From Pseudomonadota bacterium (GTDB lineage Bacteria; Pseudomonadota; Gammaproteobacteria; Steroidobacterales; Steroidobacteraceae): a stretch of 64,000 nt of DNA. Positions 1 through 8,745 of the stretch are shown in pieces. The stretch's first letter is position 1. Each line of letters starts with the position of its first letter. The notes under the pieces are model-generated. The model was not told where the DNA came from, ran no database searches, and worked only from the letters and a program-made list of their open reading frames with translations. The stretch spans positions 161,072-225,071 of the forward strand of contig JAJZUT010000005.1 in NCBI GenBank assembly GCA_021847105.1, in the 5' to 3' direction. A program made the translations under genes and the position numbers.

Positions 1-429
1 GAGGGCCGGCAGACGGGATTGGATGGGATCGATGCCGGCGAGCTGTGCCAGGCTGACATCGAATAAGGAGCGCCGGATGGCCAGGTTCAGCCGCTGCCAG
101 ACCTGTCCGACGCGACAGCTGTCCTCGATCCCGCACTGGCCATGGGCGACCGAGCAGTCGGTGAGCGCGACCGGCCCCTCGAGCGCATCGAGAATGGCTG
201 CTGCGCTGATCTGCGTTGCGGGCCGCGCGAGTTGATAACCGCCGTGCAGGCCGCGAGTCGAGGTGACGAGCCCGGCGCGCTGCAACTGTTTCAGCAATTT
301 GCTCACGGTGGGCGCGGCGATGTGCGTCTGCTCGGCGAGCGAGGTGGCCGTCTGCACGAGCTCGGGTTGTGCGGCGAGCACGGCGAGCAGCACAGTGGCG
401 TAATCGGTGAGCCGGCTGATGCGGACCAT
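1..429 (-). CDS. Rrf2-family Fe-S regulator, SUF system type (partial, runs off left edge)
   Basis: Reading from the ATG at 429 leftwards gives 143 residues without a stop, so the C-terminus lies outside the window. The start MVRISRLTDYA and an N-terminal winged helix with recognition segment TVSKLLKQLQRAGLV are typical of Rrf2/IscR proteins. Three cysteines in the stretch DCSVAHGQCGIEDSC (about residues 89-102) match the pattern used to hold a [2Fe-2S] cluster. The sequence best resembles the gammaproteobacterial SUF-system regulator branch rather than IscR proper, which is a family-level judgement. It would control Fe-S cluster assembly genes expected beyond the left edge. An IscR-like dyad sits upstream at 451-463, suggesting autoregulation. 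Confidence 0.85.
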   Translation of the reverse strand, partial: MVRISRLTDYATVLLAVLAAQPELVQTATSLAEQTHIAAPTVSKLLKQLQRAGLVTSTRGLHGGYQLARPATQISAAAILDALEGPVALTDCSVAHGQCGIEDSCRVGQVWQRLNLAIRRSLFDVSLAQLAGIDPIQSRLPAL

Positions 430-450
430 GGGGGTATCCTCTGGAACTAG

Positions 451-463
451 GACTAGTTTAGTA
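451..463. promoter_or_regulatory. IscR/Rrf2-like operator dyad
   Basis: GACTAGTTTAGTA matches the type-1 IscR half-site arrangement (GACT, purine, three A/T-rich bases, pyrimidine, AGTC) at all but the last position. It lies 22 bases upstream of the Rrf2 gene start and in the shared region with the divergent aldolase gene. Autorepression by the cluster-bound regulator is inferred. Confidence 0.5.
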
Positions 464-579
464 CTAATTGCGGGCGGAACCAAGCGGCATCCGGAACCAA
501 GCGCCGCCGGCGCAGGTCATTTGGTATCCTTGCCGGCCTCGTGGCACGCGGCCAAATCACCCTGTTGCGGAGAATTGTC

Positions 580-1599
580 ATGAATCGCAGTGAGCTCGCT
601 CGAATTGCCCAGGCGATGGTTGCCAAAGGCAAAGGCATCCTGGCCGCCGATGAGAGCACCGGCACCATCGCCAAGCGGTTCGCCGCGATTCAGCTGGACT
701 CGACCGAGGAACACCGGCGCGCCTACCGCGAGCTGCTGTTCACCGCGCCCGGAGCGCCCGAATCGATCAGCGGGGTGATCCTGTACGACGAGACCATTCG
801 CCAGAAGACTGCCGACGGGACGCCTTTTGCGCAGTACCTCACCCAGCACGGCATCGTGCCGGGCATCAAGGTCGACCGTGGCGCAAAGCCGCTGGCCGGA
901 TTCCCCGGGGAGACCGTGACCGAGGGACTCGATGGACTGCGTGAGCGGCTGATCGAGTACTACAAGCTCGGCGCCCGTTTTGCCAAGTGGCGCGCCGTCA
1001 TCGACATCGGCCCCACCATGCCGAGCGCCTTCGGCATCGAAGCCAACGCGCATGCGCTCGCCCGTTACGCCGCGCTGTGCCAGGAAAATGGCATCGTGCC
1101 GATCGTCGAGCCTGAGGTGCTGATGGATGGCGGGCATTCCATCGAGCGGTGCGAAGAGGTGACGGATGCGACGCTCGATTGCGTCTTCAAGCAACTGCAG
1201 GCCCATCGCATTTATCTCGAAGGCATGGTGCTCAAGCCCAATATGGTCATCGCGGGCAAGAAAGCCGCCGTGCAGGCGAGCCCCGAGGCGGTGGCGCAGG
1301 CCACCGTGCGCTGCCTGAAACGCCATGTCCCCCCGGCCGTGCCGGGCATTGCCTTTCTCTCCGGCGGACAGTCCCCGACGGAGGCGACGCTGCATCTGTC
1401 GTTGATCAACCGCGCAGGAGCGCTGCCTTGGGCGGTCACCTTCAGTTATGGTCGGGCGCTGCAGGAGACGGCGCTGAAGGCCTGGGGCGGCCGCAACGCA
1501 GACTTTAAGGCCGGCCAGCTCGAATTCGCTCGCCGGGCGCGCCTGAACGGACTCGCCAGTACCGGCAGCTACCAGCCAGAGATGGAAAAAGCGGCCTGA
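580..1599 (+). CDS. fda: Fructose-bisphosphate aldolase, class I
   Basis: A 339-residue protein that would cleave fructose-1,6-bisphosphate to glyceraldehyde-3-phosphate and dihydroxyacetone phosphate in glycolysis and gluconeogenesis in the cytoplasm. Class I hallmarks are visible: ADESTGTI near the N-terminus, the FAKWRAVIDIG segment, and the Schiff-base lysine context GMVLKPNMV in the middle. The C-terminal FSYGRALQ stretch is also family-typical. The ATG at 580 is chosen because GGAG stands at 569-572 and the conserved N-terminus begins there; an upstream in-frame start at 541 lacks such support. It stands alone, divergent from the Rrf2 gene and 28 bases before mlaF. Confidence 0.93.
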   Translation: MNRSELARIAQAMVAKGKGILAADESTGTIAKRFAAIQLDSTEEHRRAYRELLFTAPGAPESISGVILYDETIRQKTADGTPFAQYLTQHGIVPGIKVDRGAKPLAGFPGETVTEGLDGLRERLIEYYKLGARFAKWRAVIDIGPTMPSAFGIEANAHALARYAALCQENGIVPIVEPEVLMDGGHSIERCEEVTDATLDCVFKQLQAHRIYLEGMVLKPNMVIAGKKAAVQASPEAVAQATVRCLKRHVPPAVPGIAFLSGGQSPTEATLHLSLINRAGALPWAVTFSYGRALQETALKAWGGRNADFKAGQLEFARRARLNGLASTGSYQPEMEKAA

Positions 1600-1627
1600 A
1601 CGGTCCGCATTTTTCGAAGGGATCCGC

Positions 1628-2464
1628 GTGACCGACTCAGGAAATGTCCCGACGCCGGCAGTCAGCGACGCCGTGGTCGATGTGCGCGACGTGCACTACG
1701 CCGTCGATGGCCGGGCGATCTTCAGCGGGCTCAACATCGTTGCGCGCCGCGGCCTGATCACCGCCGTCATGGGACCGAGCGGCACGGGTAAAACGACGCT
1801 GCTGCGACTCATCACCGGTCAGATCTACGCCGACCGCGGTGTGGTATCGGTGTTCGGCCGCGATGTTGGCACGCTGCGCGGCCGTGAGCTGTACGCCACC
1901 CGTCAGCGCATGGGCATGCTGTTTCAGAACGGTGCGCTGCTGACTGACATCGACGTATTCGAGAACGTTGCCTTTCCGGTGCGCGAGCACACCGATCTGC
2001 CCGAGCCGCTCATCCGCAAGCTGGTGCTGACCAAGCTCGAGGCGGTCGGTCTGCGCGGCGCGGCGCATATGATGCCTGCGGAGCTCTCCGGCGGCATGGC
2101 GCGGCGTGTGGCGCTGGCACGGGCCATCGTGATGGATCCGGAAGTGCTGATCTATGACGAGCCGTTTGTGGGGCTCGATCCGATCTCCCTCGGGGTGATC
2201 CTGCGGTTGGTCAAACAGATGAATGACGCGCTGAAAATCACCAGTATCGTCGTCTCGCACGACGTGCAGGAGATCTCGAGCATTGCCGATTACAGCTACC
2301 TGCTCTCTGGCGGCGGCGTGGTCGCCTCCGGCACGCCCGCCGAACTGGCGCGCAGCGAATCCGCGACGGTGCGCCAGTTCATGACCGGCAGTGCCGAGGG
2401 CCCGGTGCCGTTTCACTATCCGGCGGCCGATTATGCCGCCGAGCTGCTGGAGACAGCCCGATGA
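1628..2464 (+). CDS. mlaF: MlaF: ATPase of the Mla phospholipid transporter
   Basis: ATP-binding subunit (278 aa) of the inner-membrane MlaFEDB complex that moves phospholipids between the inner and outer membranes. Walker A (GPSGTGKTT, about residue 50), the signature LSGGMARRVALARA and Walker B with VLIYDEPFVG are all intact, and the H-loop SHD follows. It begins with GTG at 1628 after a purine-rich stretch. Its last codons overlap the mlaE start by four bases (ATGA), which implies translational coupling. The order mlaF-E-D-C-B is the canonical operon. Confidence 0.95.
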   Translation: MTDSGNVPTPAVSDAVVDVRDVHYAVDGRAIFSGLNIVARRGLITAVMGPSGTGKTTLLRLITGQIYADRGVVSVFGRDVGTLRGRELYATRQRMGMLFQNGALLTDIDVFENVAFPVREHTDLPEPLIRKLVLTKLEAVGLRGAAHMMPAELSGGMARRVALARAIVMDPEVLIYDEPFVGLDPISLGVILRLVKQMNDALKITSIVVSHDVQEISSIADYSYLLSGGGVVASGTPAELARSESATVRQFMTGSAEGPVPFHYPAADYAAELLETAR

Positions 2465-3222
2465 GTGCCAGCGGCAGAACCGGACTGATGGAGGCGGTGC
2501 GTAAGGTCGGGGTGACGGGACTGTTTTTCCTGCGGCTACTGGCGGCGTGCGTGCCGGCTCTGGCACGACCAAGGCTGATCATCGCGCAGATCTACAACGC
2601 CGGCGCTCGCTCGCTCATCATCATCATGCTCTCGGGGCTGTTCACCGGCATGGTGCTCGGACTGCAGGGCTATGACCTGCTCAACCGGTTCGGGGCCACC
2701 GAAGCGCTCGGTACGGCCGCGGCGCTCGCGCTGCTGAGGGAGCTTGGCCCGGTGCTGACGGCGCTGCTTTTTGCCGGGCGGGCCGGCACCTCGCTCACGT
2801 CGGAAATCGGCCTGATGCGCGCAACCGATCAGCTCACGGCGATGGAGGTAATGGCAGTCGATCCGTTGCGATACGTCGCGGCACCCCGCTTCCTTGGCGG
2901 GCTGATTGCCGTGCCGCTGCTGACGGCGATCTTCAACGCCATCGGACTGTACGGAGCCCAGCTCATCGGCGTGCAGATGATGGGGGTCGATCACGGCATT
3001 TTCTGGGCCCAGACCCAAAGCGCCCTTGCCCTGAAGGACGTGACTGAGGGGATCGTCAAAAGCCTCGTGTTCGGCGCGGTCATCAGCCTAATCGCGGTCA
3101 ATGAGGGCTACCACGCCGAGCCGACCGCCGAAGGCGTTGGCCTCGCCACCACCCGTACTGTAGTGGCTTCTTCGGTGATGACGCTGCTGCTCGATTACGT
3201 GCTGACCGCTGCATTTTTGTAA
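2461..3222 (+). CDS. mlaE: MlaE: permease of the Mla transporter
   Basis: A 253-residue multi-spanning inner-membrane protein of the MlaE/DUF140 permease family. The conserved core GLFTGMVLGLQGYDLLNRFGA is followed by the ELGPVLTALLFAGRAGTSLTSEIGLMRATDQLTAMEVM region, cited here only by its landmarks ELGPVL and SEIGLM, which is the family fingerprint. It pairs with MlaF and carries MlaD on its periplasmic face. It overlaps mlaF by four bases and precedes mlaD by 16. Confidence 0.95.
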   Translation: MSASGRTGLMEAVRKVGVTGLFFLRLLAACVPALARPRLIIAQIYNAGARSLIIIMLSGLFTGMVLGLQGYDLLNRFGATEALGTAAALALLRELGPVLTALLFAGRAGTSLTSEIGLMRATDQLTAMEVMAVDPLRYVAAPRFLGGLIAVPLLTAIFNAIGLYGAQLIGVQMMGVDHGIFWAQTQSALALKDVTEGIVKSLVFGAVISLIAVNEGYHAEPTAEGVGLATTRTVVASSVMTLLLDYVLTAAFL

Positions 3223-3238
3223 GAGGATCTCTTTCGCC

Positions 3239-3763
3239 ATGCGCGCCAATCGCTCTCTTGAAATCGGAACGGGCCTGTTCGTGCTGCTCGGGCTTGCGGC
3301 GCTGCTGTTTCTCAGCATGCAGCTGCCGGCCAACGGCTTGAAGTTCGGCTTCAACAAATCAGTCGGATATCCGATTACCGCAGAATTCGACAATATCGGT
3401 GGCCTGAAGGTCGGCGCTCCGGTTCGTATGGCCGGCGTCCGCATCGGGGATGTCACCCGCATCGGGTTCGACACCAACACCGAGCGCGCCGAGGTGTGGA
3501 TGCGCATCGATGCGCGCTTCAACCAGATTCCCGCCGATAGCTCGGCCAGTATCGACACCGAGGGTATCCTCGGTGCGCAATACATCAGCATCAGTCCGGG
3601 CGGAATGCCGACCTACCTCAAGGCCGGCAGCCAGATCATCCAGACCCAGTCGGCCCTGGTGCTCGAGAACCTGATCAACAAGTTTTTTGCCAACTTCGCC
3701 AGCAAGAGCGGCAGCAGCAGCAGCAGCAAGAGCTCGGGCGGCGGGGCAAAGGAGCCGAAATGA
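3239..3763 (+). CDS. mlaD: MlaD: MCE-domain substrate-binding protein
   Basis: A 174-residue protein with one N-terminal membrane anchor (about residues 13-30) followed by a single MCE domain (about residues 40-117, with YPITAEFDNIGGLKVGAPVR and GVRIGDV). MCE proteins form a hexameric ring that conducts phospholipids. The C-terminal tail after the helical segment is low complexity, rich in Ser and Gly, and ends in Lys. It overlaps mlaC by four bases. Length is usual for MlaD. Confidence 0.94.
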   Translation: MRANRSLEIGTGLFVLLGLAALLFLSMQLPANGLKFGFNKSVGYPITAEFDNIGGLKVGAPVRMAGVRIGDVTRIGFDTNTERAEVWMRIDARFNQIPADSSASIDTEGILGAQYISISPGGMPTYLKAGSQIIQTQSALVLENLINKFFANFASKSGSSSSSKSSGGGAKEPK

Positions 3764-4419
3764 TGAAACCCGTAACCGTGTTCGCCGCGGCGGCCATCGC
3801 CGTGATGCTGCTCGGGCAGCCGATGCCGGCAATTGCCGCCCCGAGCGAGCAGAGCGCCCCCGTGGCGTTCGAGCAGCCCTCGCAGATGGTGCAGTCGGTC
3901 GCCAACGAGATCCTGCAGGCGCTCAACGGACATCGCTCGCAGCTGCGTCACGATCCGAAGCAGATCTCAGTGATCGTCAACAAGTATCTGCTGCCACACT
4001 TCGATGCGGAGCTCGCGGCCGATGGCGTGCTCGGGCGCTTCGCGCGTACGGCGACCCCGCAGCAGAAAGCCCGCTTCATTCAGGCGTTCAGGGACTCGCT
4101 GATCAAAAACTATGGCGCGTTCCTGCTGGATTTCCATTCCAATATGCTGACGGTCTACCCGACGCACGTGAGGCCGGGCACGCAGGTCACGGTTGTGCGC
4201 ACCGTGTTCACGCGCGCCGATGGCTCGAAGGTGCCCGTACTGTTTTATGTCTACATGACCCCGACGGGCTGGAAAGCTTTCGATCTCAATGTCGAGGGCG
4301 TCAGCTACGTGACCAGCTATCGCGCCGATCTCGGCCCGCAGATCGAGCAGTACGGACTCGATGCCGTGATCAAACGGCTGGAAAACGGCGAAAAGCCGAG
4401 CGCACTCAACAAGCACTGA
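3760..4419 (+). CDS. mlaC: MlaC: periplasmic phospholipid carrier
   Basis: A 219-residue protein with a clear Sec signal peptide (about residues 1-26, cleavage near AIAA-PS) followed by the MlaC/Ttg2D domain, recognisable by the RFARTATPQQKARFIQAFRD segment and the later YVTSYRADL. MlaC shuttles phospholipids between MlaA at the outer membrane and MlaD. Tandem ATGs at 3760 and 3763 both overlap or abut mlaD. The extended C-terminus ends in NGEKPSALNKH. Confidence 0.93.
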   Translation: MMKPVTVFAAAAIAVMLLGQPMPAIAAPSEQSAPVAFEQPSQMVQSVANEILQALNGHRSQLRHDPKQISVIVNKYLLPHFDAELAADGVLGRFARTATPQQKARFIQAFRDSLIKNYGAFLLDFHSNMLTVYPTHVRPGTQVTVVRTVFTRADGSKVPVLFYVYMTPTGWKAFDLNVEGVSYVTSYRADLGPQIEQYGLDAVIKRLENGEKPSALNKH

Positions 4420-4427
4420 GAGCTCCC

Positions 4428-4757
4428 ATGTCGGGCAACACGAGCGCCTCGGGCGGCGCATTCGAATTCACGGTCCGCGCCGAAGGACAGGCCGAGGCGC
4501 GCGGTCCCCTCGTGTTCGCCACGGCGCGGCGTGCTCGCGCGGTAGGGCTGTCCGCCCTGCGTGCTGCGGGGGGGATGCTCGTGATCGATTGCGTATCGCT
4601 GGGTCCGACCGACAGCGCGGGATTGTCCGTGCTGCTTGACTGGCTGGCCGAGGCGCGCCGCGCAGGCCGTCAGCTGCGCTATCAGCACTTGCCGGACGAT
4701 CTGCTGCGCCTGGCGCGCATCAGCGCCGTTGACGGGATGCTGCTGCAGGGCGTCTGA
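4428..4757 (+). CDS. mlaB: MlaB: STAS-domain subunit of the Mla complex
   Basis: A 109-residue STAS-domain protein, the last gene of the mla operon, eight bases after mlaC. The core VIDCVSLGPTDSAGLSVLLDWL contains the conserved Asp-Ser pair and the amphipathic helix that MlaB uses to bind MlaF and stimulate assembly of the ATPase. The ATG at 4428 sits after AGCTCCC, so the ribosome site is weak and coupling to mlaC is likely. STAS proteins diverge widely in sequence, so position carries part of the identification. Confidence 0.88.
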   Translation: MSGNTSASGGAFEFTVRAEGQAEARGPLVFATARRARAVGLSALRAAGGMLVIDCVSLGPTDSAGLSVLLDWLAEARRAGRQLRYQHLPDDLLRLARISAVDGMLLQGV

Positions 4758-4773
4758 TCGGGTCTGCGAATTC

Positions 4774-4802
4774 GGGCCCGGCGCAGCGGCTGCGCCGGGC
4801 CC
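4774..4802. terminator. Hairpin between convergent mlaB and mlaA
   Basis: GGGCCCGGCGCA and TGCGCCGGGCCC form a perfect 12-bp stem with a five-base loop between the stop codons of mlaB and mlaA. There is no T-tract on either strand. It can serve both transcripts as a bidirectional terminator or 3'-end stabiliser. Confidence 0.7.
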
Positions 4803-4809
4803 GGCCCGC

Positions 4810-5559
4810 TCAGTTGCCGCCGCCCTGGAATTGCTTCAGCTCCTGCTCGGCATCGTTCTGCTGCTGGCTCATGCCCTGAACCATGTAGCGGCGCTGCGCG
4901 AGGTAGGCGTGGCGAGCAAAGGTGTACGGATCGAAGGCCTGACGGATCAGGCGGATGGTCGGCTGCAATTTCTGATCGGTGTTCAGCAGGCCGACTCCCC
5001 GGGTCCCCCAGTCGGCCCAGGTGTTCTGCACGTAATGCATCGGGCTGGCGTACTCGGCCGGCACGAGGCCGACCGCGTCACGGACGTCGGAGGGGCCGAG
5101 GAAGGGCAGTACCAGATACGGCCCGGTGCCAATGCCCCATTTGCCGAACGTCTGGCCGAAATCACGGTCCTCACGCGGCAGCCCCATGTGCACGGCCGGG
5201 TCGAATAATCCGCCGATCCCGAGCGTCGTGTTGACCACCAGCCGGCCGGTGTCGCGCGCGAAGTCCTTGATTTGCCCCTGCAACAGATCATTGACGATCA
5301 CGATCGGGTAATCGAGGTTGCTGAAGAAGTTACTGATGCCGAGCCGGATCGGATGGGGGACCACCCGCACGTAGGTCCGCGCCACGGGGGTGGCGACGTG
5401 ATTGTAGAACTGCATGTCGAAATGGAATGTCGCGCGGTTCATTCTCTGCCACGGATCGTGCGGGCTGCGCTCCGCCGGCGGCACGCTCGCGCAGCCGATG
5501 AGTGCCATGGAGAGCAGGCAAAGGGAAATCAGCGCGAATTTCTTACCGTTATTTGTCAT
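4810..5559 (-). CDS. mlaA: MlaA/VacJ outer-membrane lipoprotein
   Basis: A 249-residue lipoprotein: signal peptide with lipobox ALIGC (Cys about residue 23), then the MlaA domain with DPWQRMNRATFHFD and the later FGQTFGKWGIGTGPYLVLP and RDAVGL motifs. MlaA sits in the inner leaflet of the outer membrane, removes misplaced phospholipids and hands them to MlaC. It lies convergent to the mla operon, so the whole pathway is clustered here. The C-terminus is Gln- and Glu-rich with no domain. Confidence 0.94.
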   Translation of the reverse strand: MTNNGKKFALISLCLLSMALIGCASVPPAERSPHDPWQRMNRATFHFDMQFYNHVATPVARTYVRVVPHPIRLGISNFFSNLDYPIVIVNDLLQGQIKDFARDTGRLVVNTTLGIGGLFDPAVHMGLPREDRDFGQTFGKWGIGTGPYLVLPFLGPSDVRDAVGLVPAEYASPMHYVQNTWADWGTRGVGLLNTDQKLQPTIRLIRQAFDPYTFARHAYLAQRRYMVQGMSQQQNDAEQELKQFQGGGN

Positions 5560-5661
5560 GACGTGTCCGTGCGCAGTCCAGATGCGCGTTGTATGGCCCA
5601 GAGTTTTCGTCTCGGCGCTCCCTGCTGGAGCACCGCCCCCGCGGTGCGGTTTGCCCGTCGC

Positions 5662-7188
5662 TTAGCTGCTATGCCGGGCCCGCAGTTGCATCAAGTAGTC
5701 CTTGACCTCCTTCATCCGCGCGCTGATGCGTTCGCGCTGCACGTAATTCAGATGCGGCATGCCAAGTGCGATCTGGTACTGCTTGATCGCAAGAGGCAGA
5801 TTGCCCTGGGAGAGCTGGTACTCCCCCATGTAGTAATAAGCGTCGCCCAGATCGCCGGCGGCGCTTGCTGCGCGGGCCGTCAGTTCGATCTGGCCCGGGG
5901 TCGGGTTGACGAGGTTGAACAGGTCGAGCAGCATCCGATGCGCCTGCGCGTTCTGGCCATTCTGCATCAGCGCTTGCGCGTAGCGGACGGTAACCGGGAC
6001 GTTGAGTGGGAACAGGCGCTTGGCCCGTTCGAACGTCGCGAGCGCGGCGGACATCTCACCGGCGGCGGCCTGCGCGTGTCCGAGCGCAACATACAGCAGA
6101 TGTAGGTCGGGGTGCTCGCGCAGCAATGTCCCGAACAGTTGAACTGCGCGGCCGGCCTGGCCGGCACGCTCCAGGGCCAGCGCATAGCCGTACTCATCAC
6201 CGAGGTCGCGATGACCGCGCGCAATGCGATTGGCATAGTAGCGCACGAGATTGTCGGACGATGGCGCGGTGAGCACCCGCACACGCGCTTTGATGATGTA
6301 GTAATCCGGCGAACTCGTGTCCGGTGCGGGAGGAAATTGCGCGGCGCGTGCCCGCGCCTGCGCGATGCGATCGACGGTGATGGGGTGATCGATGAGCACC
6401 GCCGGCACCCAGCTGTCCTGAATGCCCTCGAGGCGCATCATCTTCTGGAAGATATCGGCCATAGCCTGTGGATCGAAACCTGCGGCGGCGAGATATTCGA
6501 TCCCAACACGGTCGGCCTCTTCCTCGACGCTGCGGCTGTAGTCGATTTGCTCCTGCGCGGCCAGTCCCTGCGAGGCGACGATACCGCCTTCGATCGCCTG
6601 GCCGCTGCCGCCAACTGCCCCGAGCAGGATGGTGGCGAGCATGGTGGCAAGCGATTCCATGTTTGCCTTGTGGGCATTGAGGAGCTTGCGGGCGATGTGA
6701 TTCTGGGTCTCGTGCGCGGTTTCGTGCGCCATCACCGCCGCGAGTTCGGACTCGGTTTGGGTAAAGACGATCAGTCCGGAGTTGATGAACACGAAGTTGC
6801 CGGGTGCCGCGAAGGAGTTCACCACCGGTGTGTCGACGCACAGGTAATGAAAGCCCGAGGCGCCCTGGGCGCTCTGTGCGGCGAGGCGCTTGCCGATCTC
6901 GGTCAGGTATTCCTCGACTTCCGGATCCTCGACCAGCTGATGCGCCGCGCGCATCTGCAGCATCATGGTGTAGCCGATCTGGAACTGTTCGGACTTCGGC
7001 AGCGCCACGGAAGCGGCGCTGCCGAGGGCGGGCAATTGGGAGTCGATCGCCGAGGGCAGGTCCGTGGTGAGGGGGATCGGTGGCAACGGTGGCGGAACCG
7101 CTGCAGTTGCTACCGCAGCGTTCAGGAAGGCAGCCAGGACAATCCACACGAAGGCGCGCATGCAGCTTGGACCTCGGCCGGCGGCCAT
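5662..7188 (-). CDS. bepA: BepA-like periplasmic M48 metalloprotease with TPR tail
   Basis: A 508-residue exported protease/chaperone of the BepA (YfgC) type that helps assemble or clear outer-membrane proteins. A signal peptide covers roughly residues 10-30. The zinc site is HETAH (about residue 143) with the downstream glutamate in SVEEEADRVG. The C-terminal half contains several TPR-like helix pairs. Two starts are possible: ATG 7188, preceded by AAGGGA, and ATG 7161, which begins directly at the signal peptide. E. coli BepA has HEIGH at the same site, so the motif is conserved. About 100 bases without features separate it from mlaA. Confidence 0.88.
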   Translation of the reverse strand: MAAGRGPSCMRAFVWIVLAAFLNAAVATAAVPPPLPPIPLTTDLPSAIDSQLPALGSAASVALPKSEQFQIGYTMMLQMRAAHQLVEDPEVEEYLTEIGKRLAAQSAQGASGFHYLCVDTPVVNSFAAPGNFVFINSGLIVFTQTESELAAVMAHETAHETQNHIARKLLNAHKANMESLATMLATILLGAVGGSGQAIEGGIVASQGLAAQEQIDYSRSVEEEADRVGIEYLAAAGFDPQAMADIFQKMMRLEGIQDSWVPAVLIDHPITVDRIAQARARAAQFPPAPDTSSPDYYIIKARVRVLTAPSSDNLVRYYANRIARGHRDLGDEYGYALALERAGQAGRAVQLFGTLLREHPDLHLLYVALGHAQAAAGEMSAALATFERAKRLFPLNVPVTVRYAQALMQNGQNAQAHRMLLDLFNLVNPTPGQIELTARAASAAGDLGDAYYYMGEYQLSQGNLPLAIKQYQIALGMPHLNYVQRERISARMKEVKDYLMQLRARHSS

Positions 7189-7257
7189 CGGTTTCCCTTT
7201 ACGAACAGAAGCTTACAATTCTTCAGCTGCGGGACCGCACGCCGGTTCGGCGGCAGC

Positions 7258-8745
7258 TTACAACATGTCCGAGGCAAAGTCCGCCAGCCGGGAGCGCTCG
7301 CCCCGCACCAGGGTGACGTGTCCGGAATGCGACCAGCCGCGAAAGCGGTTGACCACATAGGTCAGTCCGCAGGTGGTCTCGGTCAGGTACGGCGTGTCGA
7401 TCTGTGCGACGTTGCCGAGACAGACGAGCTTGGTGCCGGGTCCGGCACGGGTGACGAGCGCCTTCATCTGCTTGGGGGTGAGATTCTGCGCCTCATCGAG
7501 GATCACGAAACGATTGAGGAAGGTCCGTCCGCGCATGAAATTCAGCGAGCGGATCTTGATGCGATTGCGCAATAGGTCCTGAGTGGCCGCCCGGCCCCAG
7601 TTGCCGCCTTCCTGACTGCCGGTGAGTACCTCGAGATTGTCCATGAGCGCCCCCATCCACGGCTCCATCTTCTCCTCTTCGGTGCCGGGCAGAAAGCCGA
7701 TGTCCTCCCCGAGCGGGATGGTCACGCGGGTCATGATGATCTCGGCGAAGCGGTTGCTCTCGAGCGTTTGCATCAGCCCGGCGGCAAGCGTCAGCAATGT
7801 CTTGCCGGTGCCGGCCGGCCCGAGCACGCTCACGAAGTCGATCTGTGGGTCCATCAGCAGATTCAGCGCGAAGTTCTGCTCGCGGTTACGTGCGGTGATG
7901 CCCCAGACCCCGTGGCGCTCGCTGCGATGATCGCGCAGCAGCTCGATCACGGCTCGCTCCCCGTCGATACGCCGCACGATGCACTCCAGGCCCTGCTCAC
8001 CGCTCTCGTACAGGCCCTGATTGGTCTGCCATTGCCGCACCGCCGGACCGGTAAGTTCGTAGAAGGTGCGCTCGCCTTCCTTCCAGGAGCGCATGTCCTG
8101 GCCGTGGCGCTCCCAGAAGTCCGTCGGCAGCTCGCTCATGCCGCCAAACAGCACATCGGAGTCCTCCAGCGTCTTGTCGCTGTAGTAGTCCTCCACGTGC
8201 ACGCCGAGCACCGCGGCCTTGATGCGCAGATTGATGTCCTTGGAGACCAGGATGACGGTGGTGTCCGCCAGGTCCCGCTGCAGCGTCAGCGTCTGGGCGA
8301 GAATGGCATTGTCGTTGCCGGCGACCTGCAGGGCCGGTGAGGCGCCCGCCGTTGGGCGCGTCTGAAAATACAGACGCCCCGAGCAGGGTTTCTTGCCGTG
8401 ATTGCCGCTGTAGCCCGCCGGCAGCGGTAGCCCGTGATCGATCTGCTCCTTGGTCACCCCACGAATCAGATCATCGAGGAAGCGGCTCACCTGGCGCACG
8501 TTGCGCGAGGCCTCCGACATTCCCTTCTTGTGCGCGTCGAGCTCCTCGAGCACCACCATCGGCAGATAGACGTCGTGTTCTTCGAATCGAAAGATGCAGG
8601 TCGGATCGTGCATCAGCACGTTGGTGTCGAGCACGAAAATGCGCCGCTCGCCGCGCGCCCTCACCGGGTTCTGCGCGTTTGCGGCGGAGCGGCTCACCGT
8701 GCGGCCTGCGCCGCCAGCCGGCTCAGAGCGCTCGCGCCGCGTCAA
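7258..8745 (-). CDS. PIN-PhoH fusion ATPase/ribonuclease
   Basis: A 495-residue protein with an N-terminal PIN domain (VLDTNVLMHDP near residue 38, acidic residues typical of PIN nucleases) followed by a PhoH-type RecA-like ATPase (Walker A GPAGTGKTLL about residue 317, Walker B VILDEAQNLTP about residue 425). Proteins of this PhoH2/YlaK architecture couple ATP-driven RNA unwinding to RNA cleavage; the role here is by family only. Translation probably starts at TTG 8745, preceded by GGAGGAAG inside the bcp gene, giving a 23-base overlap and likely coupling to bcp. Confidence 0.88.
   Translation of the reverse strand: MTRRERSEPAGGAGRTVSRSAANAQNPVRARGERRIFVLDTNVLMHDPTCIFRFEEHDVYLPMVVLEELDAHKKGMSEASRNVRQVSRFLDDLIRGVTKEQIDHGLPLPAGYSGNHGKKPCSGRLYFQTRPTAGASPALQVAGNDNAILAQTLTLQRDLADTTVILVSKDINLRIKAAVLGVHVEDYYSDKTLEDSDVLFGGMSELPTDFWERHGQDMRSWKEGERTFYELTGPAVRQWQTNQGLYESGEQGLECIVRRIDGERAVIELLRDHRSERHGVWGITARNREQNFALNLLMDPQIDFVSVLGPAGTGKTLLTLAAGLMQTLESNRFAEIIMTRVTIPLGEDIGFLPGTEEEKMEPWMGALMDNLEVLTGSQEGGNWGRAATQDLLRNRIKIRSLNFMRGRTFLNRFVILDEAQNLTPKQMKALVTRAGPGTKLVCLGNVAQIDTPYLTETTCGLTYVVNRFRGWSHSGHVTLVRGERSRLADFASDML

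Noticed and set aside
517..1395. Long minus-strand frame opposite the aldolase gene
   Set aside because: It is a shadow produced by the high GC content; the aldolase on the plus strand carries all family motifs.
4840..5559. Plus-strand frames in the mlaA region
   Set aside because: They mirror mlaA, which has a lipobox and full family match; the plus-strand frames have no start signal or family features.
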